From Pontibacter coccineus (GTDB lineage: Bacteria > Bacteroidota > Bacteroidia > Cytophagales > Hymenobacteraceae): a DNA stretch of 64,000 nucleotides. The stretch lies in NCBI RefSeq assembly GCF_030546575.1, contig NZ_JAUOTN010000003.1, positions 434,001 through 498,000 of the forward strand. Reading direction: 5' to 3'. Each line of letters starts with the position of its first letter. Positions within the stretch are counted from its first letter, which is position 1. The translations under genes and the position numbers were made by a program. Shown here piece after piece: positions 33,755 through 43,028 of the stretch. The notes beneath the pieces were generated by a model, which was given only the letters and a program-made list of their open reading frames with translations, searched no databases and was not told the DNA's origin.

Positions 33755-34282
33755 ATGGCTAATGAAACAACAACTACGCAGCCGTTGGTAGGCATCATCA
33801 TGGGCAGCCAGTCTGACATGAAAGTGATGGAAGCGGCAGCTGAGATATTGGAAAACCTGGGCGTGGCTTTTGAGATCACGATCGTGTCGGCACACCGCAC
33901 CCCGCACCGTATGTTTGAGTACGCCGAGCAGGCCCGCAAAAAAGGCCTGAAGGTAATCATTGCCGGAGCCGGTGGCGCAGCGCACCTGCCAGGTATGGTC
34001 GCCTCTATTACCACACTGCCGGTTATCGGCGTACCTGTCAAGTCGAGCAACTCCATCGACGGCTGGGACTCTGTACTATCTATCCTGCAAATGCCGGGTG
34101 GAGTGCCAGTTGCAACGGTAGCCTTGGACGGCGCTCTAAATGCAGGTATACTGGCCGCGCAGATCATCGGTACGACAAACGCCGCCGTGGCGGATAAACT
34201 GGAAAAGTATAAGGTCGGCCTGAAAGACAAAGTGATGCGCTCAGTAGAAGAGTTGCGTCGCGGTGACCGGGATTTGGATTAA
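33755..34282 (+). CDS. purE: N5-CAIR mutase
   Basis: The 175-residue enzyme is a class I PurE: GIIMGSQSDMKVM binds the phosphate, SAHRTPHRM carries the catalytic His, and AGAGGAAHLPGMVAS and VPVKSSNSIDGWDSVLSILQMPGGVPVATVA complete the site. It moves the carboxyl from N5 to C4, giving CAIR. PurK next to it confirms class I. A terminator follows 20 bases after the stop. Confidence 0.97.
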   Translation: MANETTTTQPLVGIIMGSQSDMKVMEAAAEILENLGVAFEITIVSAHRTPHRMFEYAEQARKKGLKVIIAGAGGAAHLPGMVASITTLPVIGVPVKSSNSIDGWDSVLSILQMPGGVPVATVALDGALNAGILAAQIIGTTNAAVADKLEKYKVGLKDKVMRSVEELRRGDRDLD

Positions 34283-34302
34283 TACATACTACTTCTAATA
34301 AC

Positions 34303-34338
34303 AAAAAGGACCACAGTATTTATACTGCGGTCCTTTTT
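34303..34338. terminator. Terminator shared by purKE and the beta-barrel gene
   Basis: The stem AAAAAGGACC-A-CAGTA pairs with TACTG-C-GGTCCTTTTT around a short loop, with one A-C mismatch. A/T tracts on both sides let it work in both directions between the convergent genes. A near-copy lies at 35805-35840. Confidence 0.85.
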
Positions 34339-34345
34339 GAAAGCG

Positions 34346-35584
34346 CTAAAACCTATACCCTGCCATTATGCTGAATCCTTTAACATTGCTGGAGAGGATT
34401 CGGATGTTGGAGATACCCTCTGTCGTCTCATACCTTGTCTCGATGAGCAGTGCCCTGTTTTGCATGGGGTACAGGATGCCTATACCTGCCTGTGCACCGA
34501 ACATGTACTGTTTAAAAACGCTGCCTGGCATGGCTTCTGACACTTCGGTGTAGCTGGTGTTATGGAAGGTGCTGTTCTTGGTTTCTACCCTGTCTGTGCT
34601 GATCGCATAAGAATAAGAAATCCCGGCATTGGCAAACGGTCTTAACTTGCCTTTGGGAAAGGTATAGCGCAGTTGCGCAGGCACCTTCAGGTAGTGCAGA
34701 TCGAGTAGAATGTCGTGTTGTGTGGTTCTGCCGGAGTTATTCACATCTTTGATGACACCCTCGAAGTGATAAGGGGCGTAGAGCAACTCCAGTATCAGCG
34801 TCAGCTTCTCGCTGATGGCAGGATTGGCAACTTCCAGGCCTACTCCACCTCCCAGACCCGGACCAGTAGTGCGGAATGAAGCTTTGGAATAAGGGTGCTC
34901 TCCTGCCATCTGCAGCGCTGGCTTTGCGTAAAAGAGCACAGGATACAGCGTTACAGTAGTTTTGCGAGATGGCTGCACATATTGGTTGCTGTCCATGCAT
35001 TCATTGTAGTCATTGACTATTTTGGTTAGGCCGCTGTGTCGGAATGTTACGTTCCTGAACCGCTCTTCTGACATGGCGGGGCAGTCGGCGAAGGCGGACC
35101 CCAGCACGCCGAGGTACAGCTTATCCACCATCCGGAAGGTTTTGCCGGTCCTGGGATCTTTCTTGTTGTAGACATTCTCTTTGAGCTCTACCAAGTCATC
35201 ACCGTCTTTTGACAGGTAAAAGTGGTCCAGGTCCAAATCATCCCGATAGGTATGAAGAGAGACGCTGCCTTTTGTCAGCACCTGCAAAAATAAGCGCTGC
35301 ACAGGCTGTGCTCCATCGGCAGGTATAGTGTACGCCTCGTATACCTTGTCTTCTTTAGCGAAGCCATAGCCAGCGAGCTGGTCAGGAGAGTAGGCTTGCT
35401 CCGAAGCGCCCAGGCTGGCCTTAAAAGTTGCGGTCTTGGAATTGCGGACCGCTCCCCGGTAATCGACGTAGCCCTGCAGCGTATCGGAGTTAAGGACGAT
35501 GTAGCCTGTCCGGAAATCTTTTTGGGCAATAGCAGGTGCGACAACTAAGCATATAAGTAGGAAAATCAGGTAAAGCTGTTTCAT
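34346..35584 (-). CDS. Outer-membrane beta-barrel protein, paralogue A
   Basis: The 412-residue protein has a signal peptide (1-20, ending AIA), an N-terminal domain starting KDFRTGYIVLNSDTLQGYVDYRG, a central part with a CPAMSEERF segment and CMDSNQ (possible disulfide Cys pair), and a C-terminal beta-barrel with alternating strands ending in AGYRF, the outer-membrane assembly signal (final Phe). It is related to the two minus-strand genes upstream. The ligand is unknown. The first 45 mature residues define the family. Confidence 0.8.
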   Translation of the reverse strand: MKQLYLIFLLICLVVAPAIAQKDFRTGYIVLNSDTLQGYVDYRGAVRNSKTATFKASLGASEQAYSPDQLAGYGFAKEDKVYEAYTIPADGAQPVQRLFLQVLTKGSVSLHTYRDDLDLDHFYLSKDGDDLVELKENVYNKKDPRTGKTFRMVDKLYLGVLGSAFADCPAMSEERFRNVTFRHSGLTKIVNDYNECMDSNQYVQPSRKTTVTLYPVLFYAKPALQMAGEHPYSKASFRTTGPGLGGGVGLEVANPAISEKLTLILELLYAPYHFEGVIKDVNNSGRTTQHDILLDLHYLKVPAQLRYTFPKGKLRPFANAGISYSYAISTDRVETKNSTFHNTSYTEVSEAMPGSVFKQYMFGAQAGIGILYPMQNRALLIETRYETTEGISNIRILSSNVKGFSIMAGYRF

Positions 35585-35624
35585 TAAGCTGTTTTAAAGA
35601 TAGTTAGTGGTGAATATAGATAAA

Positions 35625-35632
35625 CAAATATA
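35625..35632 (-). promoter_or_regulatory. TAnnTTTG element (TATATTTG) for beta-barrel paralogue A
   Basis: The minus strand reads TATATTTG about 40 bases before the start codon of paralogue A, so this gene has its own promoter rather than read-through across the terminator. Confidence 0.4.
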
Positions 35633-35804
35633 AAGTTTATACCTGGAAAAGGATGGACTCCTACAATAACAAACTGCTCCCATGCTAGTGTGCTCTCCAA
35701 ACAGGAGAAGGATAGGTAGGCTAGAGGGTAAGGGTCTTGCTCATTAAAGGAGTTGCGCTGTGCCGACTGGAATCTGGTACAAGGTATAGCCTGCCCTGAA
35801 TAGC

Positions 35805-35840
35805 AAAAAGGACCGCAGCTTAAGTACTGCGGTCCTTTTT
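35805..35840. terminator. Terminator after beta-barrel paralogue B
   Basis: A perfect 14-base stem (AAAAAGGACCGCAG/CTGCGGTCCTTTTT) with an eight-base loop lies downstream of the minus-strand stop at 35914. Its arms are nearly the same as those of the terminator at 34303-34338. Confidence 0.9.
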
Positions 35841-35913
35841 GTTTGCTCTAACAGATGTGTTTAATTCTATACCAGTTCTTCAATAGTGATTTTCAACTAT
35901 ACCTAGACCAAGC

Positions 35914-37158
35914 TTAAAGTCTGTATGACAGTACCAGGAACATACTCTTGATGCTTGTAGAATGACTGGTATAGCGTGACACGCCATCGTTGATTTCGTA
36001 GCGGGCTTCCAGGCTAAGCGGATTGTTAAAAACCGGGTAAGAGATACCTAAACCAGTTGCTATGCCTCCGGAAAGCGTCAGAAAACCATCATCTTCCAGA
36101 AAAGGTTTTGTGTTTGTGCGCGTTGAGCCACCGAACGTACTCGTGGTGGTCATCTCATTTTCCTGCGATGCCACCAGGTTAATAACCGGGCCGATGTTGA
36201 TGTACGGTCTGATCACTCCTTTGGGGTAGGTATAGCGGGCCAGAACAGGGATTTTCACATGTTTCACATCCAGCCAGATTTCGCTGGTGGAGACACCCGG
36301 CACCATCGGGTCATCTTGAGTACTCCCTTCGAAATAATTAGGAGCATACAGTACTACTACCTGCAACGACAGTTTCTCGCTGATGGTAGGCACCGAAAAG
36401 TTAAAAGAGGCACCCAGTACAGGCTTAACAGAGGTGTTGTCGAAATTCTGATCCGAGTTTTCTATCTTATAGTCAAGGGTCGAGCTGCTCATACCTGCTA
36501 TAGGTCCCAGCGAAACACGTATTTTCTTCGGTACTTTGCTGTACTCCTCCTGGCCAACACACGCATTGTATTTCTTCACGATACTCGACAGCGAGTTAAG
36601 ACCCAGCACTACCTTGTCTACATCCGCTTCGGAGATAGAATTGCAGTCCAGGAAAGTCTGCATCAGAAGCGGTTTATAGAGCTCACGGCGCATGAGGTTG
36701 GTATGACCAAGTTTGCGGCCTTCCTGCATATTCTTCTGTTTAAAATCCTCCACCCGTAGTTCCTTGAGCGGCTCCGAGTCTTTGGAGATGTAGAAGCGGT
36801 CTTTCTGCATTGGGTCACGCAGGAGGTACAGGTTCGCTTTGCCTTTTACCAGGAGCTGTGCAAAAAGTGTTTGTTCTGTGCTCAGGGTATCAAAAGCCGG
36901 TACCAGTTTAGATTCGTAGAATTTCTGCTCTTGCCGGAAACCATAACCCTGTATCTGAGTCGGTGTAAAGTCCTGCTGGTTAGCAGCATCGTTGCTTTTA
37001 AATGAGATCTGGTGGGTGTTGCGTTGGGCACCGCGGTAATCGACTAAACCGCTGGCTGTGTCGCCATTCTGGATAATATAGCCCGGACGGAAATCTGATT
37101 GGGCAAAGGCCTGCGATAAAAATAAACAGGTAATAAGAGTCAGGTAAAGTTGTTTCAT
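35914..37158 (-). CDS. Outer-membrane beta-barrel protein, paralogue B
   Basis: The 414-residue protein matches paralogue A over its whole length: signal peptide (1-19), SDFRPGYIIQNGDTASGLVDYRG, a FLDCNSISE segment, YNACVGQEEY, and a C-terminal barrel with VLYAPNYFEGSTQD, KIPVLARYTYPKGVIRPYINIGPV and the final SYRL. The end Leu replaces the Phe of paralogue A. It is part of a three-gene minus-strand group, each with its own gap. Function unknown. Confidence 0.8.
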   Translation of the reverse strand: MKQLYLTLITCLFLSQAFAQSDFRPGYIIQNGDTASGLVDYRGAQRNTHQISFKSNDAANQQDFTPTQIQGYGFRQEQKFYESKLVPAFDTLSTEQTLFAQLLVKGKANLYLLRDPMQKDRFYISKDSEPLKELRVEDFKQKNMQEGRKLGHTNLMRRELYKPLLMQTFLDCNSISEADVDKVVLGLNSLSSIVKKYNACVGQEEYSKVPKKIRVSLGPIAGMSSSTLDYKIENSDQNFDNTSVKPVLGASFNFSVPTISEKLSLQVVVLYAPNYFEGSTQDDPMVPGVSTSEIWLDVKHVKIPVLARYTYPKGVIRPYINIGPVINLVASQENEMTTTSTFGGSTRTNTKPFLEDDGFLTLSGGIATGLGISYPVFNNPLSLEARYEINDGVSRYTSHSTSIKSMFLVLSYRL

Positions 37159-37256
37159 CAGCTTGATTTAAATGATCGGTTCAAGTAAATATAGGTATTT
37201 ACAGTTATACCCGGGTGTCCTAAATAGTTTTTATGAAAAATCTGTGCTCAAGATAA

Positions 37257-38015
37257 TCAAAAGTAATACCCTATACCCAGGTTCATCCTGCTTAAGCTTA
37301 GGTTAGCCTCTGTGTCACTTCCCCGGTCAAAATCAGATTGATAGTGCAGGACGTTCGCCTTCAGTTCTATACCCAGTCTGTCGCTCGGGAAAAAGACAAG
37401 GCCAGGTGACACGGTGCCATACAGCACGACTTCCTTTGAACGTGACGTCGACGAGGATTGTGAACCACCCGGGGGAGTAATGGGGTCGCCGAACTGCCCG
37501 GAGCCTGTCGAATTGTGCTCCGCTCTCGTGCTGATCAGCGCAAAGCCGCCAGTGCCCTCTGCAAACAGGGCAAACTTGCTGCCGAGGCCGACATAGTAGC
37601 GCGCCATAGGGCCTATGTTGTAGGCATGGGCAACGGTTTTGCTTTCGTAATGATAAAACGTACTCGAACTGCCAGGCGCTGAGCTCCTTTCCTGACGGTT
37701 TGCAGCATATTGGTAGCCATAGCTAAGGCCAACCACCAGTTTGTCTTTAACAAAGTAGCCCACAGAAGAAGCTACCCCAAAAGAAGTGACCTTGCTAAAC
37801 TCGTCGGGTTTGGAAAAGCCAGCCCCTGCCTGTATGCCGGCGAACCTGTTACCTGATTGGAGTTGGGCGAAGGCGCTGTGCGTGTTGCCCCAGTAATCGA
37901 CAAGTCCCTTCAGGGCGTCACCCTGCTGCATAATGTATCTTGGCTGGAAATCTTTATGGGCGAAAGCATGGGCTGAGCAGAGGGTAAAGAGGGGTACTAA
38001 GCAGAGGTATTTCAT
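37257..38015 (-). CDS. Outer-membrane beta-barrel protein, short paralogue C
   Basis: The 252-residue protein keeps the family start (signal peptide ending FAH, KDFQPRYIMQQGDALKGLVDYWGN) but then, near residue 45, jumps to a small porin-like barrel (FAGIQAGAGFSK to the final YYF) and lacks about 160 residues of the centre seen in A and B. The last strands (LGIELKANVLHYQSDF) are typical of OmpA/OmpW-like barrels. It looks like an internal deletion or a fusion of the leader domain to a different barrel. It is first in the minus-strand order. Confidence 0.75.
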   Translation of the reverse strand: MKYLCLVPLFTLCSAHAFAHKDFQPRYIMQQGDALKGLVDYWGNTHSAFAQLQSGNRFAGIQAGAGFSKPDEFSKVTSFGVASSVGYFVKDKLVVGLSYGYQYAANRQERSSAPGSSSTFYHYESKTVAHAYNIGPMARYYVGLGSKFALFAEGTGGFALISTRAEHNSTGSGQFGDPITPPGGSQSSSTSRSKEVVLYGTVSPGLVFFPSDRLGIELKANVLHYQSDFDRGSDTEANLSLSRMNLGIGYYF

Positions 38016-38438
38016 TCGGTTTAAGTTTGTTCAGTCAGTTTGAAAAATATATAGTAAACTTAAAATAAATATTATAAAATGTATATTTTGTAATAGGGTT
38101 TAATTACGAGGGATTAAGTCCCACCCCTCTGCCGGTTATCGGCCACTAACGCTGCAGTTGGTTGCGAATTTTCTACACGTGCTCTGTAAATGCCTGCCCC
38201 TTGGTTGTCAGGTTGTTGACCAATAATGCCTAGTACGACCAGTTTGTTCTTGTCGAGGACTTCGGTGGTGCAATAGCGCTGTATTGGACTGTAGGATAGT
38301 ATTATTGACTTTCTACCAAATAGTAATTATTTAAATTAGATTATTTAAGGTAGATAATTGATATTCTGCTGAATTTCAGTTGGTTGTTAGATGTTTTAAT
38401 AGAAAATAGCTATTATACTATCTCTAATTTGGGTATGT
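38016..38438. other. Intergenic region before araC
   Basis: The 423 bases separate divergent genes. 38040-38100 and 38280-38430 are strongly AT-rich and should hold the promoters. A stretch at 38114-38325 is open on the minus strand for about 70 codons but has no start codon. No gene is claimed. Confidence 0.5.
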
Positions 38439-39350
38439 ATGAAAGTAATTCAATTCAAGGTACCAGTCGCACAAGCAGAGTCAGTGATTGTCAACGAGGA
38501 TGTATTGCCTTTTTTCTATGAACACATCCATCGCCATCAGGAAATGCAACTTACGCTCATACTTAGGGGGGAGGGTACTTTAATTGTAGGGAATTATACA
38601 CAGCCTTTTAAGGCGGGAGATCTCTACATCATCGGAGCCAATCAGCCACATATATTCAAATCTGAGCAGAGCTATTATGTTGATCAGGGTATAGCCAGTG
38701 TGCATGCCATCCACATCTTCTTTGAACATGAGCGCACCCTCCAATGCCTGAACAATCTTCCGGAAATGGAATTTGTGAATAAGTTTTTGGAAAACACCTG
38801 CCAAGGCTTGCAGGTGGCCGAAGCCTATACGCAGGAAGCGGTGCGGATGATAGAGAAGATCAATAAAACTTCAGGCCTTAAAAGGTTGCTCTCTTTTATC
38901 AGGCTTATAAGGTACCTGACAAAACATGTAAAAGAGTATAAATCCCTCACGACAGGCTTCTCCAACGGGCTGGTTTCTACGCCGGACGGAAACCGGATAG
39001 ATAAGATCTGTCAGTATACACAGCAACACTATGCCGAAAATATTACCTTAGAGAGGATCGCTTCCATCGTGCATATTACACCACAGGCCTTTTGCAAATA
39101 TTTCAAAACGCATACCCGCAAAACCTATAGGACTTTTTTGAACGAAGTCAGAATCAACGAAGCGTGTAAGATAATCATGAATGGTGACTTTGAGAGTATC
39201 TCCTCCATCGCTTACGCCACAGGATTCAACAGCGCCATTAACTTCAACAAAGTGTTTAAAAAGACGACAGGCAAATCCCCTAGTGAGTACATCAAGGAAT
39301 ATAAGCACGGATGGAAAGGAACGACTAAAATGCTCAAGCAACCGGCCTGA
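38439..39350 (+). CDS. AraC family transcriptional regulator
   Basis: The 303-residue protein has an N-terminal cupin-type sensor (HIHRHQEMQLTLILRGEGTLIVGNYTQPFKAGDLYIIGANQPHIF, residues about 29-74) and a C-terminal double helix-turn-helix of the AraC type (about 193-290: NITLERIASIVHITPQAFCKYFKTHTRKTYRTFLNEVRINEACKII and SISSIAYATGFNSAINFNKVFKKTTGKSPSEY). It is convergent with the amidohydrolase-S10-SusD-SusC operon and is the nearest regulator to it, so it is a plausible activator of that locus. The ligand is not known. Confidence 0.92.
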   Translation: MKVIQFKVPVAQAESVIVNEDVLPFFYEHIHRHQEMQLTLILRGEGTLIVGNYTQPFKAGDLYIIGANQPHIFKSEQSYYVDQGIASVHAIHIFFEHERTLQCLNNLPEMEFVNKFLENTCQGLQVAEAYTQEAVRMIEKINKTSGLKRLLSFIRLIRYLTKHVKEYKSLTTGFSNGLVSTPDGNRIDKICQYTQQHYAENITLERIASIVHITPQAFCKYFKTHTRKTYRTFLNEVRINEACKIIMNGDFESISSIAYATGFNSAINFNKVFKKTTGKSPSEYIKEYKHGWKGTTKMLKQPA

Positions 39351-39455
39351 TTATTCCTATGCAGGGATTTCAATATTAAATAAAGCATTGCCAGGAAACC
39401 AGTATACCTGGCTATAGGATGAATCCGTTTTTGAGGCGGTCTTATGCAAGTGGCT

Positions 39456-39478
39456 CTATACCTGAAAAGCAGGTATAG
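39456..39478. repeat. Perfect hairpin made of two inverted iterated octamers
   Basis: CTATACCTG (39456-39464), a five-base loop AAAAG, and its exact complement CAGGTATAG (39470-39478). It lies between the convergent araC and amidohydrolase genes, where a terminator is expected, but no long T-tract follows. Confidence 0.9.
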
Positions 39479-39591
39479 CATGGGTACGAACGCATAAGCA
39501 GCAGCTGAAGCGGGGGTTTGCCAACAGAACGTATCCATGGTCCTGGCAAAGTGCTCAAACCAAAGATACGTCCGTAGGCGTTGATGGATGA

Positions 39592-41190
39592 TCAGTGCGT
39601 ATGAGGGGCTATACCTGGCTGTATGATCTGATAGCCTGTTTTAGCCTTTTCAGTTTCCACCATTTTCTTAACCTGTGCCAGTAAGTCCTTTGCATCGTAC
39701 ACAATGCCGTCCTTGATGGTGTATTTTACACCGCCTACCCGTGTTACCTGGTTGTTGTCTACCAGCCGGATGGCGCCGGTGCCGTAGAGTACTTTAAAAT
39801 CCATAAGGGGGTTCTCCTCTACAATGACAAAGTCAGCCAGCTTTCCTATTTCCACGCTCCCGATTTCCTTTTCCATGCCCAGCAGTTCTGCCCCGTTTAG
39901 GGTAGCCGCCTTTATCACTTCGAGCGGGTGGAAGCCCGCTTCCCGTAATAACTCCATTTCGCGGGGGTAGGCAAAACCAAACAGCTCATAAATGAATCCT
40001 GAGTCCGTGCCGACCGTTACTCTGCCCCCGCGGTTTTTGTATTCATTGATAAAGGCCATCCACAATCTGAAATTTTCCCGCCATTGCACTTCCTGCTCCG
40101 TCCCCCAGGAGTGCCAGTAAGAGCCGTGCGCGTTCCAACTCGGTGCATAAAAGTCCCATAGTTTTGGCATCGTGTAGTCCTCATGCCACTCCGCTCGCCG
40201 GGCTCGCATCAAATCCCGGTTTGCTTCATAGATGTTGAAAGTAGGGCTCAGCGTGAAATCTAGTGCGATCAGATCATCCATCACTTTATTCCAACGGTCA
40301 GAGAAAGGCGCTGCCGCCTGTTTCCACAACGTGCCTGCCTCTGCAAACCGGTCCTGTTCGTTGGTGTAATTATAGTCTGGTGAGTAGTGCTGCACCGTTC
40401 GGTCGGTGAACATCGCCTCCGGCAATCCATACCAATGCTCCAGCGAGCTAATACCTGCCTTGGCGCTGTGCAATGCGTTCCAACGGCCTACATCTGTCTG
40501 CGCATGATGGATGGCTGATTTTAAGCCAAGCTTTTTGTTTTCTTCCGCCGCTGCCTGCATCACTTCGGGAGAGGCACCAAAGAATTTGATGCCATCGGCT
40601 CCATTCTTGGCATTTTGCCTGACCCATTCGCGTGCCTGCTGTGCAGTGACAATGGGCTGCTTGCTGTTCATGCCAAACCGGGTATAGGCTTTTATGCGCG
40701 GCGCTGTGATCGTATTCTGGGTACTTTTTTTCTTTTGATCCAAGGTCCAGGCCAGTCCATTGCCGGCGGATGGCTCCCGGATGGTGGTCACGCCATGGGC
40801 CATCCAGAGTTTATACACATAACTTGCATCAACGCCATTGTTGCCCCCGATATGAGCGTGCGTGTCCACAAAGCCTGGCAAAAGGTACATACCCGAGGCA
40901 TCAAACTCTTTGCCTCCGGGCTTCAGCTGCGGGCGTTTGGCAGGGTCTATGGGCATACCTGTGGTGCCTACCACCCGGATGTCCGCAATGCGGTTGTTCT
41001 CCACTACAATGTCTACAGGTCCCAGGGGCGGTGACCCCGTACTATTGATCAGAATAACGCCTCTTATAATCAGCTGTGGCCAGGGTCCTTCGCCTTCCTG
41101 CCGGGCAGGAACCTCAAGCGCCTGGGCATGAAGGCCATTTTGCAAAAAGAGACACAGCAACAGGAGCATGCCGGGTATGTGTTTTTTCAT
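39592..41190 (-). CDS. Secreted metal-dependent amidohydrolase
   Basis: The 532-residue protein has a signal peptide (1-22) and an amidohydrolase fold. The metal site begins with HxH (His111, His113 in PGFVDTHAHIGG). Further motifs are KAYTRFGMNS, AIHHAQTDVGRW, SLEHWYGL, VTVGTDSGFIYELFGF and IKAATLNGAELLGMEKEIGSVEIGKLADFVIVEENP. The family includes imidazolonepropionase- and prolidase-like enzymes that cut amide bonds of small peptides. It is last in a minus-strand operon behind SusC, SusD and an S10 peptidase, so the substrate is probably a peptide product. It shares the C-terminal motif with the giant gene at 17278. Confidence 0.9.
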   Translation of the reverse strand: MKKHIPGMLLLLCLFLQNGLHAQALEVPARQEGEGPWPQLIIRGVILINSTGSPPLGPVDIVVENNRIADIRVVGTTGMPIDPAKRPQLKPGGKEFDASGMYLLPGFVDTHAHIGGNNGVDASYVYKLWMAHGVTTIREPSAGNGLAWTLDQKKKSTQNTITAPRIKAYTRFGMNSKQPIVTAQQAREWVRQNAKNGADGIKFFGASPEVMQAAAEENKKLGLKSAIHHAQTDVGRWNALHSAKAGISSLEHWYGLPEAMFTDRTVQHYSPDYNYTNEQDRFAEAGTLWKQAAAPFSDRWNKVMDDLIALDFTLSPTFNIYEANRDLMRARRAEWHEDYTMPKLWDFYAPSWNAHGSYWHSWGTEQEVQWRENFRLWMAFINEYKNRGGRVTVGTDSGFIYELFGFAYPREMELLREAGFHPLEVIKAATLNGAELLGMEKEIGSVEIGKLADFVIVEENPLMDFKVLYGTGAIRLVDNNQVTRVGGVKYTIKDGIVYDAKDLLAQVKKMVETEKAKTGYQIIQPGIAPHTH

Positions 41191-41216
41191 ATAGGGTGAA
41201 TTTAACTGATGGTAAC

Positions 41217-41252
41217 ATAAAGCTCTACCCCTGCAAAGAGATAGAGCTTTAT
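41217..41252. terminator. Hairpin between S10 peptidase and amidohydrolase genes
   Basis: An 11-base stem (ATAAAGCTCTA/TAGAGCTTTAT) with a 14-base loop. No U-tract follows on the minus strand, so it may attenuate or protect the mRNA rather than stop transcription. Confidence 0.4.
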
Positions 41253-41327
41253 AGAATCCTACTACTAACTATTTATACAGGTCCTTAATTAGTTGCTTGC
41301 GGAGCTTTAGACCAGTTTTACGCAGTT

Positions 41328-42878
41328 TTAACTGCCTGTTTGATTGGTCGGCCGGGTGTCACCTGCTGCTTTCTTGCGGGTATACTGGGCAGGTTGGCCG
41401 GGCTTAGGCAATGAGTCGCTGATAAACTTCCGGATATCCTCGTTTGAGGTGGCCAGGTCTTCACTTCGCAAATACATCATGTGGCCGCTGCGATAGCCTT
41501 TAAAACTCATGCGGTCTTTCAATTTGCCACCCGGATCCATCTGCCACATGTTGTACTTCGCGTTGAAGTAATCACAGGCACCATCGTAGTACCCGGACTG
41601 TACCATCAGGTGCAGGTTGGGGTTTTGCGCCATGGCTTGTCGCAGGTTATCGCCGGTGTTGTCATCACTGTTATCCCAGGGACGTACCGGACCAAACATG
41701 TTATACTTAATGTCTGTTTTATATTTCAGGTGATCCTTGATATATAAGTTGATCGCAGGCGTGAAGGAGTGCAGCCAGGAGGTGAGTTCCGGGGCATAGT
41801 CGGGTCGCAGGCCTATGTCCTGGCGGTCAATACCGATGTAGCGGGAGTCCAGTCTGCCAACGGTGAAGCCCTCTTTGCGTAACAGCTCCTTCCAGAAAAA
41901 GGCGGGTGGCACGTTGAGGTTGTGCTGCAGAATCACCTCTTCCGATAAGCCGGAGTAATGTGCCATTTTGGCGGCGATTGCTTTTTTCTTCTCATCGCCC
42001 AGGCTCCAGCCTCTTGTGATGGCAGGAATCAGTTCATTGATGGTGAACTCCTCTACTTCAGGCAGCATTGCCGTCAGATCCTTCTGTTGAAGGCCTGGTT
42101 TGAGCACTTTGTGATGCCATGCCGTGGCGGCGTAGTAGGGCAGCATATTGGCAGCTGCAACCGGGCCGTCCCGTTTAATTCCTAGCCCGGTTGGCGAAAC
42201 CAGGATTACGCCGTTCAGGTACATCCAATGGGCATTCTGAAGCTCCAGCGCCAGGCCAGAAACACGAGTAGTGCCATAGCTCTCCCCAATAAGGTACTTC
42301 GGGGAGGCCCAGCGGTTCTTGCGTCCCACGAAGGTGTTGATCCAGCCGGCCAGGTACTTGATGTCGGCATTGATGCCAAAGAATTTCTTCTGAACGTCTT
42401 CCTTGGATAAGGTGCTGACAGCTCTGGAAAGCCCCGTGTTAACAGGATTGACATAGACAATGTCGGCCACATCCAATATGGAGTGCGGGTTTTCTTTGAT
42501 CCCGTAGGGCTGCAGGGGGTATCCTTCATCATCAATGTTGAGCAATCTGGGGCCTGTATAAGCGATGTGCATCCAAACGGAAGCTGATCCGGGGCCTCCG
42601 TTGAAGGAGATGACCAGGGGCCTGTTCGCTTTGTCCTTTACATCAGTGCGTTCATAATAGGTATAGAACAAGCCTGCAACGGGCTTGCCATCCTCGTCCC
42701 AGACTGGCTGCGTGCCGGCAGTGGCGGTGTAGGGAATGCGTTTCCCCTTTACTGTCACCTCGTGCTTTGTGGTGACAGTCGAATCGGTCTTCGTGACAAG
42801 TTGCTGTGCTGTGACCGGGATTATGGTAATAGCCATAATCATGAGTAGCGTAAACAGATGCTTCATATTTCTTAACAT
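41328..42878 (-). CDS. S10 family serine carboxypeptidase-like exopeptidase
   Basis: The 516-residue protein has a signal peptide (ending VTAQ at about 25) and the S10 pattern: the oxyanion-hole SFNGGPGSASVWMH (91-104), the nucleophile Ser200 in GESYGTTR, a possible catalytic Asp432 in GYYDGAC, and His466 in YRSGHMMYL. The triad order fits carboxypeptidase S10, which removes residues from peptide C-termini. The second Met (42866, MKHLF) is another possible start. It lies between susD (190-base gap) and the amidohydrolase in the same direction. Confidence 0.9.
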   Translation of the reverse strand: MLRNMKHLFTLLMIMAITIIPVTAQQLVTKTDSTVTTKHEVTVKGKRIPYTATAGTQPVWDEDGKPVAGLFYTYYERTDVKDKANRPLVISFNGGPGSASVWMHIAYTGPRLLNIDDEGYPLQPYGIKENPHSILDVADIVYVNPVNTGLSRAVSTLSKEDVQKKFFGINADIKYLAGWINTFVGRKNRWASPKYLIGESYGTTRVSGLALELQNAHWMYLNGVILVSPTGLGIKRDGPVAAANMLPYYAATAWHHKVLKPGLQQKDLTAMLPEVEEFTINELIPAITRGWSLGDEKKKAIAAKMAHYSGLSEEVILQHNLNVPPAFFWKELLRKEGFTVGRLDSRYIGIDRQDIGLRPDYAPELTSWLHSFTPAINLYIKDHLKYKTDIKYNMFGPVRPWDNSDDNTGDNLRQAMAQNPNLHLMVQSGYYDGACDYFNAKYNMWQMDPGGKLKDRMSFKGYRSGHMMYLRSEDLATSNEDIRKFISDSLPKPGQPAQYTRKKAAGDTRPTNQTGS

Positions 42879-43028
42879 TAAACCTTACAAAATTTTAAGT
42901 GCTCGGGCCATAAAAGTCCGTGTTAATGAGTCAGTACCTATATTTTTCGCTGTGCGCCATACCTGATTCTGCTTAGGTATAGGAAGTGACTTGTACAAGG
43001 TATAGCCTGCGATTTGATCTTGTATGAC

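Larger units (their letters stand above)
35585..35913. other. Intergenic region with promoter and terminator
   Basis: The 329 bases hold a TATATTTG element, a strong terminator at 35805-35840, and several TATACC/GGTATA motifs (near 35639, 35783, 35869, 35898). No gene is seen. Confidence 0.5.

Noticed and set aside
38114..38325. About 70 open codons on the minus strand in the araC upstream region
   Set aside because: No start codon and no recognisable family; could be a chance open frame or a decayed gene end, too weak to list as a pseudogene.
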